From Cyathus striatus (taxonomy: Eukaryota > Basidiomycota > Agaricomycetes > Agaricales > Nidulariaceae), in assembly GCA_025738555.1 (NCBI GenBank), contig JAOVFP010000005.1:496001-560000 (forward strand): DNA of 64,000 nt. The letters run 5' to 3'. Positions 23,449 through 36,424 of the stretch are shown in pieces (positions within the stretch are counted from its first letter, which is position 1; every line of letters begins with the position of its first letter). The position numbers and the translations under genes were made by a program. The notes under the pieces were generated by a model. That model was not told where the DNA came from, did no database searches, and was given only the letters and a program-made list of their open reading frames with translations.

Positions 23449-26347
23449 ATAAAGAAATAGGGCCAGCAAGTGGCAGGGCCCACTACCACCTCATTTAGCT
23501 AACATTTATTTACCATGAAAAGTCAATGAGGGAAACTTTAAATTAATAAGTGATTAAACTCATGGAGGGGCAAGGATGGTTGACAAATTGTATTGAAAGA
23601 AATCTGTTAATAATATACTACATTAATAGTGATAGTGAAAGATGCCTTGAATTTGGAGTTCATAAGTCTGAAATAGGAATAGATCATAAACAGGGAGGTT
23701 GAAATTAAGGAAACAAACATACTCTGATCACCAGCTTATCAGTAATGAAGACTGTAGTACCAGAGGTGATATTCAAATAATTTTCCTTTAAAAAACAAAG
23801 TGAATACATAGATCAGCAGTGAATAAAATCTACAAACAGAATAACGAACATTGATGAGGGAGAATGAGGTAAATTGGATACACTAGCTATCTGGATTGGG
23901 GTAGAGTTGGAAATCACAGATGAAATATTGGTAGTCTAGATTAAGTCAGGGAATGAAATTTGGAGTTGAGAAACTAAAAGAACTAACCAGATAAAGAGTC
24001 AAAACTTGGCTGTCAACTTGTTCAATTTTTGATAAGAGAGATTTGATTTTTGAAGCAAGACTGAATGTCATTACAAGCCTGGGAAGGACATGCAACAGAG
24101 ACCAGTAGATTACCATCAAATTGGTGTGGGGGAGGATATGATTGACCAAAGAAAGTCAACTCATCAGTAGGATAGTCAGAGGAAGATGTTGATGAGTATG
24201 TAATTCTTGATGAGTGAATTTTCGATGTTAAGTTCCTTCCGTAAACAATACTACCCAATGCTGGTGTTGAGGAAATATCCAAGTCTCACTCAAGGGACAG
24301 AAATGAAGAGAAAGCTATAATGAAAGAAAGGACTAAAGCTTAGCAACCAAGGAAGAATTCAGAATTTATAGATTTAATTATATACATATACAATGACAAA
24401 GGGAAGATCAATAGAAAAGTAATTACTGAATGGGGAGAGATATCAATAGACATATAAAGTAAAACTAAAGAATTAAGATAGAATAGAGTATGAGAGAAGT
24501 GTAGAAATGTAGGCTAGATAGCATGATGAGCCTCATCATCATCGTCCATTAAGAGTCGTGATTGTGAGGCCGTAGCAGGGAAGATGATTGAGAGAAAGTG
24601 AGGATCGATAAAGAACAGTGAATTTGAGTGATAAAAGTAGAGTGGTCAAAAGAGAACAATCCAGGGGGAGAGGGGAATAGAGCTAGCATGGGTGGGAAAT
24701 GCCACATTGCCACACTGAGTTTGCAGAATGGCAATATGCCAAGGGCACTAGAGGAAAAACACTTTACATTGTGGTACCTCCAAGATGACGAGTGGCCATA
24801 CAAGCATGCAAGGTATATGTGAAGACAAATGAAACAGGAATGTGTAACATGAAATATGCATTATGAAAATGGGTTTATCCATGAGAAGAGTGTAAATGAT
24901 GCATTGTCATTGGTGATGTAGGTGGGTGAATGGGACTGCATGAGAGGCTTAGAGTGAATGATGAGATTTACCCAAACGTATCATATACAATGATACAATA
25001 TCTGTTAATACTGCGGTATGAGTGGGCTACTTGAGATGTAGGGTGTAGTGACTACTACCATAAAGTCAAACTATGCATAGAGATCAAGAAAGAACTCGCG
25101 ATACAAGAAATTTTCACTCAGCCTTAAATGTCATACATGCATTCCTAGTGAGGTTCCCAACAATATGATCAGCACCGACACCTTTCCTGGAAAGCAGCAG
25201 TGGTGGTATGTATATATTACAGAGGTAACTACTATTATAAGCATGGAAAGGAAAAGTTGAGAATGATAGTACTGGAGTTATAAACTTACGACGGTTATAC
25301 TGCAATGTCTTCAGTATATGAAGGTCCCAGTTGCCTGAACTTCCGTATGATTACACTGTCTGCAGAGACTTCATGAGCCCTCTTGTTGACATGATCCTTT
25401 AGAATGACAACATGCTGTGTAATTGCTACAAGAAACTCAGATGGATGCTGAGAAAATTGTAAACCTACCAAGTGAATATATCCAGTGGAAATGCTAACAT
25501 GCTTTACTCAACAGTTGGATCATTGAACATACCTATTGCAACAAGGGAAAGTTTCCACACGAAGGCAAGATCAATGATGGAGCCATTAACGATAATTTTC
25601 AAGCTCTGTAATATTCTGTAAAGATGATCAGTAAACACTCTAATGAGATCTGATGGATATGGTAAATGACTTACATATTGAGGGTTGCACTGGCCAACCC
25701 ATTGACCTTCTGAGGTCTGTTACTCAAGCTCAATGTAAGAGCACCAGTCTGAACAAAAAACATTGGATGGAGTTCAGTAATTAGTAACTAAATATGTATG
25801 CTGTTGTCATCCTTGTCAAAGAATTCAACTGTAGGGAGCAATTAGCATCACAATAAATAGATCACTATGAGACTCACTGTCTCAATGGAGAATAGCTCTG
25901 AATGAAAGTTTGTGCAGATGTACAGTAAGAATAGCTTGTGAACAGGTAGCCCTGAAAGTTCATTGCAAAACCAAGTGGCCATTTATCCCAAACCCCACCG
26001 AACGTCTGGGGGCGATTGCATTAATCGTCCCTTTAGTTATGAGGGAATGATACCTCAAGTTCCACTGGAGAGGTTACTACTCACATTCAGACAAGGTGGA
26101 TGATGGAGGTAGTAGGTTGAAAAATGAAATGAGGCCAATGAGCAGGAAAGTTTGAGATGAAGATGAAAATGAGAGGGATGATGACAGGGGGGGAAAAAGG
26201 ATCTGAGACAAGTGAATTTGTCAGTGGTCGCAGGATTGTCACAGGCTCCAGCCAATCAGGTTGAGATCCCGTTCACAAATCTGTAAATCATCTTATAGGG
26301 AAATCAGACGTCCCTATAACCCAACTACCTTAAAAGGTAGTGGGAAT
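23449..26347 (+). mobile_element. Three-kb element B with conserved ends
   Basis: The left end AAAGAAATAGGGCCAGCAAG, then GGGCCCACTACC, matches elements A and C. The right end carries TATAGGGA/TCCCTATA (26,294-26,317) and CTACCTT/AAGGTAG (26,325-26,340) hairpins followed by TGGGAATA. The interior (short frames at 24,022-24,282 and 24,549-24,822) shows no recognisable domain. CpG-poor. Confidence 0.5.
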
Positions 26348-27066
26348 ATCTTGAATTGACCACCCATAACTGTTTTAAACATAGGAGCAGAAGTTAGCTG
26401 GGAGAGAAAGTTAAGCTGTAAGGATGGTGAGCCAGGTGGAAGTAAGTAGAAGAGACATGTGTAGTATGTTGCCATCACCGTCAGTGTGTCATTAGTTGAT
26501 CACATGAACTTACTAGCATGGGATATCAACAAACTGCCTTCACTTGCTCTGAGTATTCATGAAAGCATCATCGTGTTGTGTGTTAATTGGTATTGTTTGA
26601 AAATATTTGGCAGTAGCCTCTGAGTTTGCCAATGCATTCTGACTCTGAGTTGTTCAATGCTGCATAATTACCAGGCTCCTAAAACCAGCACTCTCATATC
26701 TTGCAACAACCTCCTTAGGTAAACAAGAGCAAATAAACCTAAGGAGGTTGTGCTTGATAGAGCAGCTGGCATAAGTGGTTACTGAAGTTTCCCCACAGAC
26801 CCTTTCCATCAACAGGGAAATCAATGGCAGGGCACACTGCATTCCCACCTCATACCTATGTACTCGTGCCCATGAACACCAATTATCTACAATTATTTGA
26901 GCCTCATACTCTCCGTGTACTTATTCTCAAATGCACAAATAATCTAATTTTGATCTTTCTTTATTGACTGCAGTAAGTACTTGCCTTTCATAGACTTACA
27001 AGTGTGATTGATGAAAGTACTTACCTCTTAAAATACAGTATGTATATGAAGCTTTGAAGCCTGAGG

Positions 27067-28181
27067 CCCAGTCAAAAGTCGGTCTAGCGATTTCGAGTGG
27101 TGTCGAGCGAGAAATAGTGTATAGATTTTTGTCGAGCGGCATCTAGCAAAATACCCAAAAAATTCCTCCAAGGCTACTAACAATGTCTTGGCATCTTCTC
27201 GAACACAAATTACAATATGTCCTTCAAACTTTCACGATGCAAAATCTAGGCATATCGAGGGATATCTAATATGAACGCAATTGCGGAAGCGACATCAAAA
27301 TATTTGCGTAAGTCGTTCGTTTCCTTTCTCTATTATAATCCTGGCACTTTCCCATGGCGTGCAGGACCCTCCTTCCTTTTCCCCCTCTTCCGCTTCACGT
27401 TATTCTTGGAAATTTGGTATGTCTTTCACTCCACCCTTCTCCTACTAATTCCTCTTCGAGTTTTGCATGCGACACTTCCTGTAAAAGCATTTGGATTTAG
27501 AAGTCATGAGCCCACTACAATTTCGAAGGTATGTTCCTTAGTTTTACAGTGCTACTATAAAAATCAATCTGATTGTGTCTTCTCGCGCACAGGGTTTCCT
27601 GTCAACATACATCCGCTACTTCCCTACAACTTCAAACTTCCCAGTTAACCTTGCCGACACTTCGATTTTCTATCATTCCACTGAGCTGGAATTAGTCTCG
27701 ATGTTTCCGGAGTAGGATTACTGGTTGGAGGGGTGCATATTTGTGTACATATTGTATGTATAATTTCACCTGAATATTTGAACTGTTGCTAATGGTATTA
27801 TAGTAAATTCAGCGGTGCTGTACTGCATGCTTTGTTGGTGTTATATTTGTGTAATTTGTGTAGATAGTATTATATGTTATTAGATACATTTCCAATATAC
27901 ATTTTTTGTTTTAAAACGGCTCAGAATGTAAAAAACCTGGCAAGATGTACCTAGAACGACACTACCAAATGCTACGTTGTCGCTAGATATGACTATACCT
28001 ACCAGGTAAATAAATGCTTGGAAAGTGGGAGTTGCTCTTGGCATTAGTTTAGAATAGATGTGCTTAGATGACGCTCGCAAAAAAACGATGTATTCTATTT
28101 TTTATGGTGAGGTATAGTGTCATCTAGTGGTTGGATCTCAATTGATACCACTAGTTCTCCCTAGACCGACTTTTGACTGGG
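27067..28181. mobile_element. 1.1-kb TIR element, relative of the one ending at 3,590
   Basis: TIR CCCAGTCAAAAGTCGGTCTA at 27,067 and its inverse complement ending at 28,181, flanked by CCTGAGG on both sides (27,060-27,066 and 28,182-28,188), a 7-bp TSD (an 8-bp TSD with one shared base is also possible). Subterminal TCGAGCG and CTAGCGA words resemble those near 3,000-3,300. CpG is well kept, so it is a recent insertion into the older long-arm element. No transposase. Confidence 0.8.
27271..27648 (+). CDS. Short open frame in the nested TIR element, doubtful
   Basis: An ATG-initiated frame of 125 codons contains plausible intron signals (GTAAGT at 27,308, CAG at 27,364; GTATGT at 27,418 and 27,528). 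After splicing only a short peptide would remain. It has no recognisable domain. It may be the remnant of the element's gene or of its 5' untranslated exons. Confidence 0.2.
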   Translation: MNAIAEATSKYLRKSFVSFLYYNPGTFPWRAGPSFLFPLFRFTLFLEIWYVFHSTLLLLIPLRVLHATLPVKAFGFRSHEPTTISKVCSLVLQCYYKNQSDCVFSRTGFPVNIHPLLPYNFKLPS

Positions 28182-29039
28182 CCTGAGGCCTGAGCCTTTC
28201 AGCTAACTGGCATTCACTTATTTGGCTGTTGTTTAACTGTCTGCAGAGTACATACTGTAGTACCTGAAGAAAACCTAGAGTAATTAACATACATTATGAG
28301 TCCTTTACTCCTAGATAAAGGAGTAAACTACATAGGAGGGAATGTGTGTGGCACAGAGTGTGCTGTGCAGCACAGCAACAGTACAAGATAATAAAGTATT
28401 AGAATAAAACATGGTGGTATAGTGAAACATAGAGAGATATAATATATACAATATATTACCTTGCTGTGCAATGAGCATATGACCTTGGTAGCGAGGTGGT
28501 GGTTGCTGAGTGAATACAAGCGGGTGTGGTCTAATGAAAAACAGGAGCACAAGTTGAACTTGGAGGCATTTGCATATCCAACAGTACCTGCTTTATTTTT
28601 TATCTTTCACTTCAATTCATATAAGTATATGTAGGCCAGTAATTTGACACATCCAGTATATTTTATTACTTCATAATACAAATACTATTACTGCAATCAA
28701 CAAAGGAAGACCAAAATTAAACTATCTGTGTGTTTGAGAATAAGTACATGGAGAGTATGAGGCTCAAATATTTGTAGATAATTGGTGTTCATGGGTGCGA
28801 GTACATAGGTATGAGGTGGGAATGCAGCGTGCCCCGCCATCGATTTCCCTGTTGATGGAAAGGGTCCGCAGGGAAACTTCAGTGACCACTTATGCCAGCT
28901 GCTCTATCAAGCACAACCTCCTTAGGTTTATTTGCCTTAAGCAAATATTTGCCCTTGTTTACCTAAGGAGGTTGTTGCGAGATATGAGAGTGCTGGTTTT
29001 AGGAGCCTGTGTAATTACCATGCTTTCTTGATGCCTTCC

Positions 29040-29859
29040 GTTTCACTGACTCTGGCAGTTTCCATCTCTTTCTATTCCTTGGAACCACTCTAGAAGCTCC
29101 CCATCCCAATTCACCGCGCAGTGACCTAGTGTGCTTCAAGTTCGACTGAGTGATGTGAAGAAAGGTGCACCCTCAGGCACTGAAATTCAGGAGAACACAG
29201 CAGGTGAGTGTTAGCCACAATGCTGAAACCCACACATTTAGCAAACCTGCTAATTCATTAGGTTATTCTGGCCGCTACTGCCGTAATCCCCCCATTTTGA
29301 GAAGGATCATACAGTTGACAAGGTGTACATCGTCAGCCAGGCCACTGTCTAGCATTGGGTGCTTGCGAGCACATGGCAGTCTACAAAAGGAACACTGTGG
29401 CTCTGTACTAAGTATCACTCGTAAAGCATCAGCCACCCCCATCACAATTGAACAACCAAACAACTGCCTCACCCTTGTGTTACATGATACCCCATGTGGT
29501 TCTTTGCTGTAGAACTCAAGGAACACTGCTGGCATCCGAAGATTACATGTTTTTCGGACTCCATTATGAAAGGTGTGGGGTACTAAGGTTCTGAGTGTTG
29601 AGGCTAGTATGAGTAGAACTAGTGCGTGAGATGGTTCAACTGGTTGCAGTATAGTTTATGGCATGTTCTTCCTTTTCTCTGCTAAATTAGTGTCTTCCCC
29701 ACAAGCTGGTCCTCGTCAAATTCCATGCTATCTCACTCCTGTCCTTCCCCCTTTCTCCTTCTGTTCATGTACATTATCTGTCTACTATATCTTCGTGTAA
29801 TTTTTCTTTTGTACCACACTAATACACTAATAATAATATATCCCTATTTCGTTAATAAG
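29040..29859. other. Flank with one minus-strand open frame of unclear status
   Basis: A minus-strand frame at 29,275-29,580 has a Cys-containing, protein-like composition (VILSTEPQCSFCRLPCARK) without a recognised family; it could be one exon of a lost gene. The rest is non-coding. CpG is intermediate. Confidence 0.25.
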
Positions 29860-30095
29860 TTTACATGAGACTCAAAATATATTCAGTGCTGTTGAAATGT
29901 TTCTGTTGACTTCAAAATGTTCGCTAAAAATGTGTGGTGCAGAAAATGTGTGTGCAGTATAGAAATGTTTGCGCTGGGACTAAAAATGTTTGCGCTGGGA
30001 CCAAAAGTGTGTGCGCCGAACAACGCGCGAAATGTTTGCGCCCCATCAAAAAGTGTTTGTGCACCTTATTAAATGTGCACTTTGACCGCCATACA
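29860..30095 (+). repeat. Dispersed repeat, younger copy of 22,290-22,490
   Basis: Tandem words AAATGTTTGCGCTGGGACTA repeat here, followed by GCGCCGAACAACGCGCG and CATCAAAAAGTGTTTG. It is the CpG-rich partner of the inverted, depleted copy at 22,290-22,490. The following words (GAGTACAAGAGTTGGAACGA, 30,102) recur at 47,616 in depleted form. Confidence 0.8.
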
Positions 30096-30235
30096 CACCA
30101 TGAGTACAAGAGTTGGAACGAGTCCCGAGTTGCCAACTATAGTATTTTCTATTAATTACGCTACTAAGGGAAGAGTACGAGGGCTGGGGCTGAGACCCGC
30201 GCCACCAGCTAAAGTATCTACATGATACAACTAAG

Positions 30236-30640
30236 GGTATGAAACAATATATTATATGGGCAGCTGGCCTCCTGCACTTATTAAATATGCTATATTTAAT
30301 TCTCAGTAGCCACCAAGCTACTTATTGGATTATTATTATTCTCTGATAAAAGCCGTTGCACAACTCTTGGACGCCTTGAACGGTGTTCCAGCACGAAGTC
30401 AAATGTGTAACGTGCCGCTGTATATAACTCCGAAGAAATTCCCAATTAGGGTACATAAGCCGGGATCGCTCCGATCCATAGGCTTAATAAATGAGTCTCG
30501 TACCACTTGTATCAGAAACCGAATGGCTGCACTAGAGACATGTGCAAAACCATATGGGACGCTGTGAGCGAAACCGCCAAATTGGAGCCGCCTCTGAAAC
30601 AAGGTGTATCCATATGGAGGGTTCTACACACCTCTGGAGG
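30236..30640 (+). repeat. Dispersed repeat, younger copy of 6,387-6,930
   Basis: CpG-retaining partner of the repeat at 6,387. It contains open frames on both strands (30,325-30,567 and 30,399-30,602), but the older copy shows no protein conservation, so I do not call a gene. Confidence 0.75.
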
Positions 30641-30649
30641 ACTTATGGA

Positions 30650-31430
30650 CAGTCTTAGAAATAGCATACGCTATCTATTTACAATTACGATACAATATTT
30701 ACCGTTACAAGTAAAGTAGGTAGAATTTTAGTATATAACTTAGGGATTTTAAAATAGGAAAAGCAAGTACTGCACGAGCTGTCTTCCGTTCTCGAAGTAG
30801 AGTAACGTTCAGAAATGAGTATTTGGAGTCCTTGACCAGTATTTGAAGTACCGAGTGCGATTAGTAGAATTGAATATTACTTGACCGAGTTTTTAACTAT
30901 AAAACTGCAATTGAAATCACACGAACCAGTCTCTGAAAGCCGATTGCAATCGTTAACTTGTCCTATTTTAATACTGAAAACCTGCATACCCTTCGTACTA
31001 AAAATAACTAACCTAATTATCTATTTTATGTTAGTGGTGCTACTGCTAACGTGATAGAGTACTACTAAAAGTTAGTCGTATCACTAGTTAAAGGATTGCG
31101 AGCCGCTGGCGCGTCCGTCCAGCGTTAAGGTCCTAAGGTTAATAAAGAGGGGTGTCAGCGACGTAAACGAAGGGGATAACGACGCAATACAAGTCAGAAC
31201 TTCGGGACGAAGTTCTGGAATGTTTCTGAACGAGTGGAACTTGCAGTGAGAGAAACGAGCGACATAAAACGATAGAGACGACGAGTAGACACGAAACGAG
31301 AGGCTGAGAAAGAGGTAGAAAAGGGGGCTGAGTGTAAGTCCGTAATGGCACAAATTACGTAGGTTGTGGCCATATAGATTTATAGTTGGGACTAGCGGTA
31401 ATTGAAATGGACAATTATTGGAAGTGCACA
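30650..31430. other. Intergenic region downstream of the 7TM gene
   Basis: CpG-retaining sequence with no supported gene. The 31,330-31,430 end, with the word GTGGCCATA-AGATTTWTMGTTGGGACT, recurs beside the second 7TM gene at about 50,700-50,790, so the duplicated block includes this 3' flank. Confidence 0.45.
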
Positions 31431-32591
31431 TTATGCTGTTATTTTGCCCACATCATTTCCAGCAGAAAATCTGAAGGTTCGCATTTCTACAACTGTTTTT
31501 GAGTCATATGTCTTTCCTTGCATGACTCGATATATAAGAAGGACTGGAGTAATAGCCTGATTCCTGACAGTAAGAATTGTCATATGATGTAATAAATAAA
31601 ATTCTGACCTGTAGTTGTGCAACAATTTGATACATAACAGCACTAGATGGAGAGTAACTGTAGTTATAGTTTGCGAGTGTGGACGATTCCAATGGTAGAA
31701 TTGTTGCTAGTAATGCCAGTTGACCAATGCCAAGAAGAGCCTGGGACTCCACTAGCATGGTGGCGACATTAATATATTCGTTCCCGTGTTGTGTTCCTAA
31801 CGCCTTTCGAATTCTATAGCGAAACAATAGCAGTCTTCCCATAATTAAAGATGTCAACAGCACATTCTGGGACAGAGCGAATGCTTCAAATACTAGTAAA
31901 TAAATAACTGGAAACAGGGCATTCGTGATGACCTGCAGCATGCTGAAAGCTAATTCAAGAGAACATATGTATCCCATTCCGATTAATAATATAATGGTTT
32001 ATTTGAGTATCAAAGGCTTACCTATGGATCCCATTAGAAGCAACAACGAAAATCCAAGTATAATCCATTTAAATAGCCTGAAGTCATGATATACCGTTAG
32101 AAAGCGCCAGATCTAATAGGTATTATGTTTATGCAAATAAAAATGCTGAAAATGAAGTGCTATACCATGATTACATCGACTGCCCAGGCTGAAAACATAA
32201 AAGCAGCGGCGAACATATACCCTGTCACAATGTTTGAGTTTTGTAGGCCTGAGGGCAGTACTTGTGCAAAGAGATTGCAATTCTGGGATAGGGTTACGAC
32301 AGCGTCATTTATGGCTCCAGTGACACTAAAGGTACTCGAAATAAATGCCAGTATGACATATATCGAAAGTATCCATTCACGCCTCCTGAGTGTTTTTTTC
32401 TTCGCAAGGTGAGTTAATACCAGGTGTAGGTATCCCAATACCACCACTACATTTATGGAGTATACCCCGAAAGTGAATATTGCCTTATACAAAGATATAC
32501 GGCCGCTTTCTAGAATATTATCTGGCATACACCACAGAGTATCACTGATATCAAGGGAGAGAGATTGATGACGAGAAAGTGAGCCACTCAT
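31431..32591 (-). CDS. Seven-transmembrane protein of the Agaricomycete 7TM family
   Basis: Exons on the minus strand: 32591-32166, 32112-32022, 31949-31609 and 31556-31431, all GT...AG, giving 328 codons including the stop (327 residues). Start ATG at 32,591 (MSGSLSR). About seven hydrophobic helices are visible: FGVYSINVVVVLGYLHLVL, WILSIYVILAFISSTF, a third in YMFAAAFMFSAWAVDVIM, WIILGFSLLLLMGSI, a fifth in TNALFPVIYLLVFEAF, then ESQALLGIGQLALLATIL and ITPVLLIYRVM. The third helix leads into an IWRF motif, and the fifth is followed by the LLTSLIMGRLLLFRYRIRKA motif. This order (short N-terminus, basic loop KKKTLRRRE, N-LL-T-LI-GRL, IES/VES block, TP-LIIYRV) fits the large family of uncharacterised mushroom membrane proteins, some likened to GPCRs. 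No stops. Ligand and role unknown. Confidence 0.85.
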
Positions 32592-32599
32592 TCTGTAAT

Positions 32600-33190
32600 T
32601 GGAGAGAGCGATAATAAGAAAGCTAGGATCAACACTTGCTTGAACTTAAATAGTAACATTCTTGTTAGGAGCGATCACAACGGTGCTTGCCTTCTGTAAG
32701 CTAGGAGTGTAATCAAGCAAAGATTGATTCTCACTGCACTGTAACAACAAACATCAATAGCCATCTCGCGTCGTGATATATTAAAATTGTGCATTCTGTG
32801 GTCTACTTTCTCTCCAGAAGTATCAAAATCAGATTGATATGAAATCTTATTATCAAAATGGTTCTCATCTTCTCGCACCGACGTGTATGATTAATAAATA
32901 ACTGCGCCAACACGAGTTGATGATCTTTGCAGTAATTATGGCTTCTCTCAGGCCATCTTTATCATGATAAAAATTGATTAGATATACGTAAAATTGACAT
33001 CATTCCCAGAGTCCGAGTTGATTTCGAAGTTTCAAGGATCTAATAGGCTCAAACAATCGATAGACTTCAATGCCATTTCTTTCAATAGGCAGTGGCATAT
33101 AATGTGAAAAGGCATTGTACTTCTTGGCTTTCAAGGGCTCTTGTAGTATACTTACAGGTAGCTAAAAATAATTATGTAGTTAAGTCTTGG
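32600..33190 (-). pseudogene. Upstream flank with fragments of an unidentified gene
   Basis: The minus strand has blocks of protein-like sequence: MPLPIERNGIEVYRLFEPIR and SLKLRNQLGLWE (about 33,010-33,110), then NFYHDKDGLREAIITAKI (about 32,920-32,970), and an open frame at 32,675-32,878. Stops and frame changes separate them. The same blocks recur at about 52,700-53,150 upstream of the second 7TM gene, so the duplication carried them along. I do not recognise the family. Confidence 0.4.
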
Positions 33191-33311
33191 TTAAGTCACT
33201 TCGCAAACACATAGTATGGTGAGAAGCTTAGGAATTCAAGTCTAAACACTGCGCAATGTTGTACCGGTTGTTCCGGTCATGTGATAAGTTGATGTTTGCC
33301 ACGTCCCCATA

Positions 33312-36034
33312 AGTAAATAAAGAAATAGGGCCGGCAAGCGGCAAAGCCCACTACTTACCTGTTCCTTAACTGTTTACCGTAACGCGTCACTCAAGCCTAT
33401 TCTAAGCAATATTGAGTACTGAGTACTAAGTGTTCAAAAGAGTCTTTACATGTGTCGGATAAGGGAAAGGGAGGGAAGGAAGGGAAGACATACGCGATAG
33501 TAGGAGACAAAGGGATAGAGTTGGGTGAACAAAATGATCCCAAGCTTGTTCTGTGCGTAGGTGGCTGTGAGCTCTTGGTATATATTTTGATGGCAGTGGG
33601 TGGGGAAGGCCAGATAGTTGAAGAGGTCATATGTCTCAGATCGATAGGAGCATGAGATAATGTCGTATAACATAAAATGACAAAATTTTCAAATGATGAA
33701 ACGACACCAAAGCAACCGCCGTGCTAGGCCCCCCTCACTGTTTTAACCCCCATCGCAAATATTCCTTAAGACCACCTTCAAAAACATAAAAATCAATCCT
33801 GAAGGAGTCTCATATCAAGAAGATTGAAGAGAGAGACGAGAGGTGGACGTCGTAGGTGTTGTAGGATCTGCCGTGCCAATTTCCTCGGTGATAACATATT
33901 TTTTGTTCATGAGACATAAGTGATCTCAAGCGAAATGTGGTCAAAATGGCCATGTAAGTAGCCAGTAAGTGGTGAATCGATTCTCCATCTTGGTCTAATT
34001 CTCCCTGCTGGACACCCGCTCCTCTCGTCCTACTTCCCCTCTTTGGAACACTGAGACCTATTTGTAAAAATCCTTGCTTCCTCTCCGTCAGTCAGAATGA
34101 CACGCAGCCCGAACAGACACTGAAGACCATTCTTGTCGTGTTCATTGATCTCTGTTAACCCAAGTGTTAGTATAGATGACTCATAAGTAAAACATAAGGC
34201 TTGACCAGGCACTGAAGCACCTGTATGTAACCTCATATGTGAAAAATTGTGGATACTATGAGGACAGTATGATTCGATTTGTCCCGACACCGGACACCCC
34301 TGATCTCTCACACTATCAATCGGCACCATGTTCCCCATTGAACAATACATAACGAAGAAGAAAAGGGTGTGGCCAGGGACAAATGAAGAAAGAGAAAGAG
34401 AACACACTCTCAACATCAACAACGACACCCCTCATCCACCTAGTCTTCCTCGTCATTGCCCATAGTCCTTCTCCTGAATCCCCAATAGAGTGATACATCC
34501 ACGCGTCTTTTCGGAATTCTACAGTCCCCAAATAGCATGAAGACTCAATTATCTGGTGTCCTATTTAGAGGAGTAGGTGTCCTATATGGAACACCTTTAT
34601 CCACCTATCTGTAAACAATGTAATAAGGGGAGGGATAAATGGGACATACGACAAAATCAACAAAACAAGGATCCCTCTGCTCGGCCCTCAGCGTGCCAGC
34701 AACATTAATACAAATTTCACATAATCCTCGTCAAACTTCAAAGGCCACTAAACAATCTAATGTTCCGAATACCCCCCAATTGCAAATATGAAATACGAAG
34801 TTAGCCCTTTAAATTTTCATTTCCCAATACCCAGTATAGGTGCATCTTCTATATTGTTAGGAAGAAAAGGTTGGGAGAGGGGGCTGAATACTTTCCCTCT
34901 GATCATGACAAGTGTCTTGGTGTGAAATACTGCTAATGCATCAAGAGAACAGAGGGTTTCTTTCATGATTGTTGTGATGAGTTAGGTTATGATTTGGGTG
35001 CCTTTTCGCGGAGGGCAGCCACTGGTGTGTGTGGGGGGTGTGAGGCCCGATTGGAGGAAGTTGGTGAGTGTGCTTTGGAGTTCGGATTCTGGGACTAGGG
35101 GCGGCTGTGTGTGTGTTAGTCGATAATTAATGAGGAAAAGAAAAGGGGAAGTAAGAATGAAGAGCTGGAGTGTGGTGCAGTGGAGTGTTATTTGGTGCGA
35201 GGGAAATGTTTCAGCAGGCTGTTGAACATGGAGTGTGAGTAGGCGACTTTATCAACTACAGGCCGTCAACAGAGTAGCAAATACAATAAAAAATAGGTAA
35301 TACTGTCTCCCTTTTGTTACTTACAGGTGATCTCTCTTCGCATGATTTCATGTTGAATCCGATATCTTGTTGTGTCATGTACATTTCAATGGCAATATTA
35401 AGTAATACTTTAACCTGGGATCGACATTTTATATGCACTCTGACATTGATCATCGATGTATCAACTAGAAAAGAACCAATGGATAAGAGAAATAGTATAT
35501 CACAATAAGAAATAACCATACCACCTGGAGTCAGGTGTGGAAGCTGAGTAGATCCTGTATCGTGTTAGCCAAACATGAAGTACCAAAAAAAGAGAAAGAG
35601 AATATGAATACAAAAGGAAGCAGAGAAAGATGAGAAATGAGAATGGAAGGTGAGTAATAGAGAGGAATGAAAAGTAGGGAAGTCGAACGGAACTCGGAGA
35701 GAAAGAGAAGGGGGTATTTGGACTTTAATGATGTTCATTGTTAGTGGGAGTAACGAACAAATGACGTTGGTGGCTAGCGTTAGCGTGAATCATGTTGGAA
35801 TCCCGGGCCTGGGGGTAAAATAATGGGTTATTAAGATCCAATCACTATTCCTGGTTTGTTTGAATCATCACCCTAAATTTACTTCGTGTGAAGCACATAT
35901 GAAGTATCAGAACGAACGTAACGAAGAGTGAGTGTGGATGATGGTAGATTAAGAGGGTGGTAAAGTTGAGGAGAGGAAATGATCGCATAGCCACACACGT
36001 CACAAGAATTCAGAATGAGCCTCAGCCAATCAGG
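33312..36034 (+). mobile_element. Three-kb element C, left part (split by the CxC5/CxC6 element)
   Basis: Left end AAAGAAATAGGGCCGGCAAG, then GCAAAGCCCACTAC at 33,320. The right part lies at 43,798-43,892, beyond the 7.76-kb insertion. Without the insertion the element would be about 2.8 kb. CpG is better kept than in elements A and B, so this is the youngest of the three. Open frames (33,397-33,673; 34,030-34,531; 35,256-35,519) have no recognisable domains. Confidence 0.5.
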
Positions 36035-36424
36035 GAGGTCTTTACACTCCCCCCCCCATTCCGGCCGGACTCCGGGTGGACTCCGTGGATTCCACGGACT
36101 ATCTGGATGGACTCCAAGGATTTTCCGGATAGTCCTTGGAATCCAGGCGGACTCCAGCTGGACTCATTTTAGCTGCAAGTCCTGCCAATTTTTTCAAGTC
36201 CAGTCCAGTTCAAGTCCACCAGGAGTCCGGCTGGAATCCGTTCGTTAGCGGGAGTCCAGCCAGTTCAGCAGGAATTCCGGCGGACAAAATCCTTTCGGAA
36301 TTCACCTGGACTCCAGCTGGACCTATGGCGGAACCAGACTACATTTACTTTACTAATGTACTGGCTCAGTTACTTACTATTACTAGTTGTATGTATTATT
36401 AATATAGAATAAAAATTTTGCAAC

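Larger units (their letters stand above)
26672..29010. mobile_element. Element with long inverted arms (about 350 bp each)
   Basis: Left arm 26,672 to about 26,990 and right arm about 28,680 to 29,010 are inverse complements, beginning CAGGCTCCTAAAACCAGCAC. Each arm contains its own palindrome CAACCTCCTTAGGT/ACCTAAGGAGGTTG. Flanks ATAATTAC (26,664-26,671) and GTAATTAC (29,011-29,018) match at 7 of 8 bases, consistent with an 8-bp TSD. The right arm keeps more CpG and has a longer loop. No coding region of its own; the interior holds the nested element at 27,067-28,181. Confidence 0.75.

Noticed and set aside
34030..34531. Minus-strand frames in element C as a captured gene
   Set aside because: Two overlapping frames, no conserved motif and no splice logic; I cannot support a gene.
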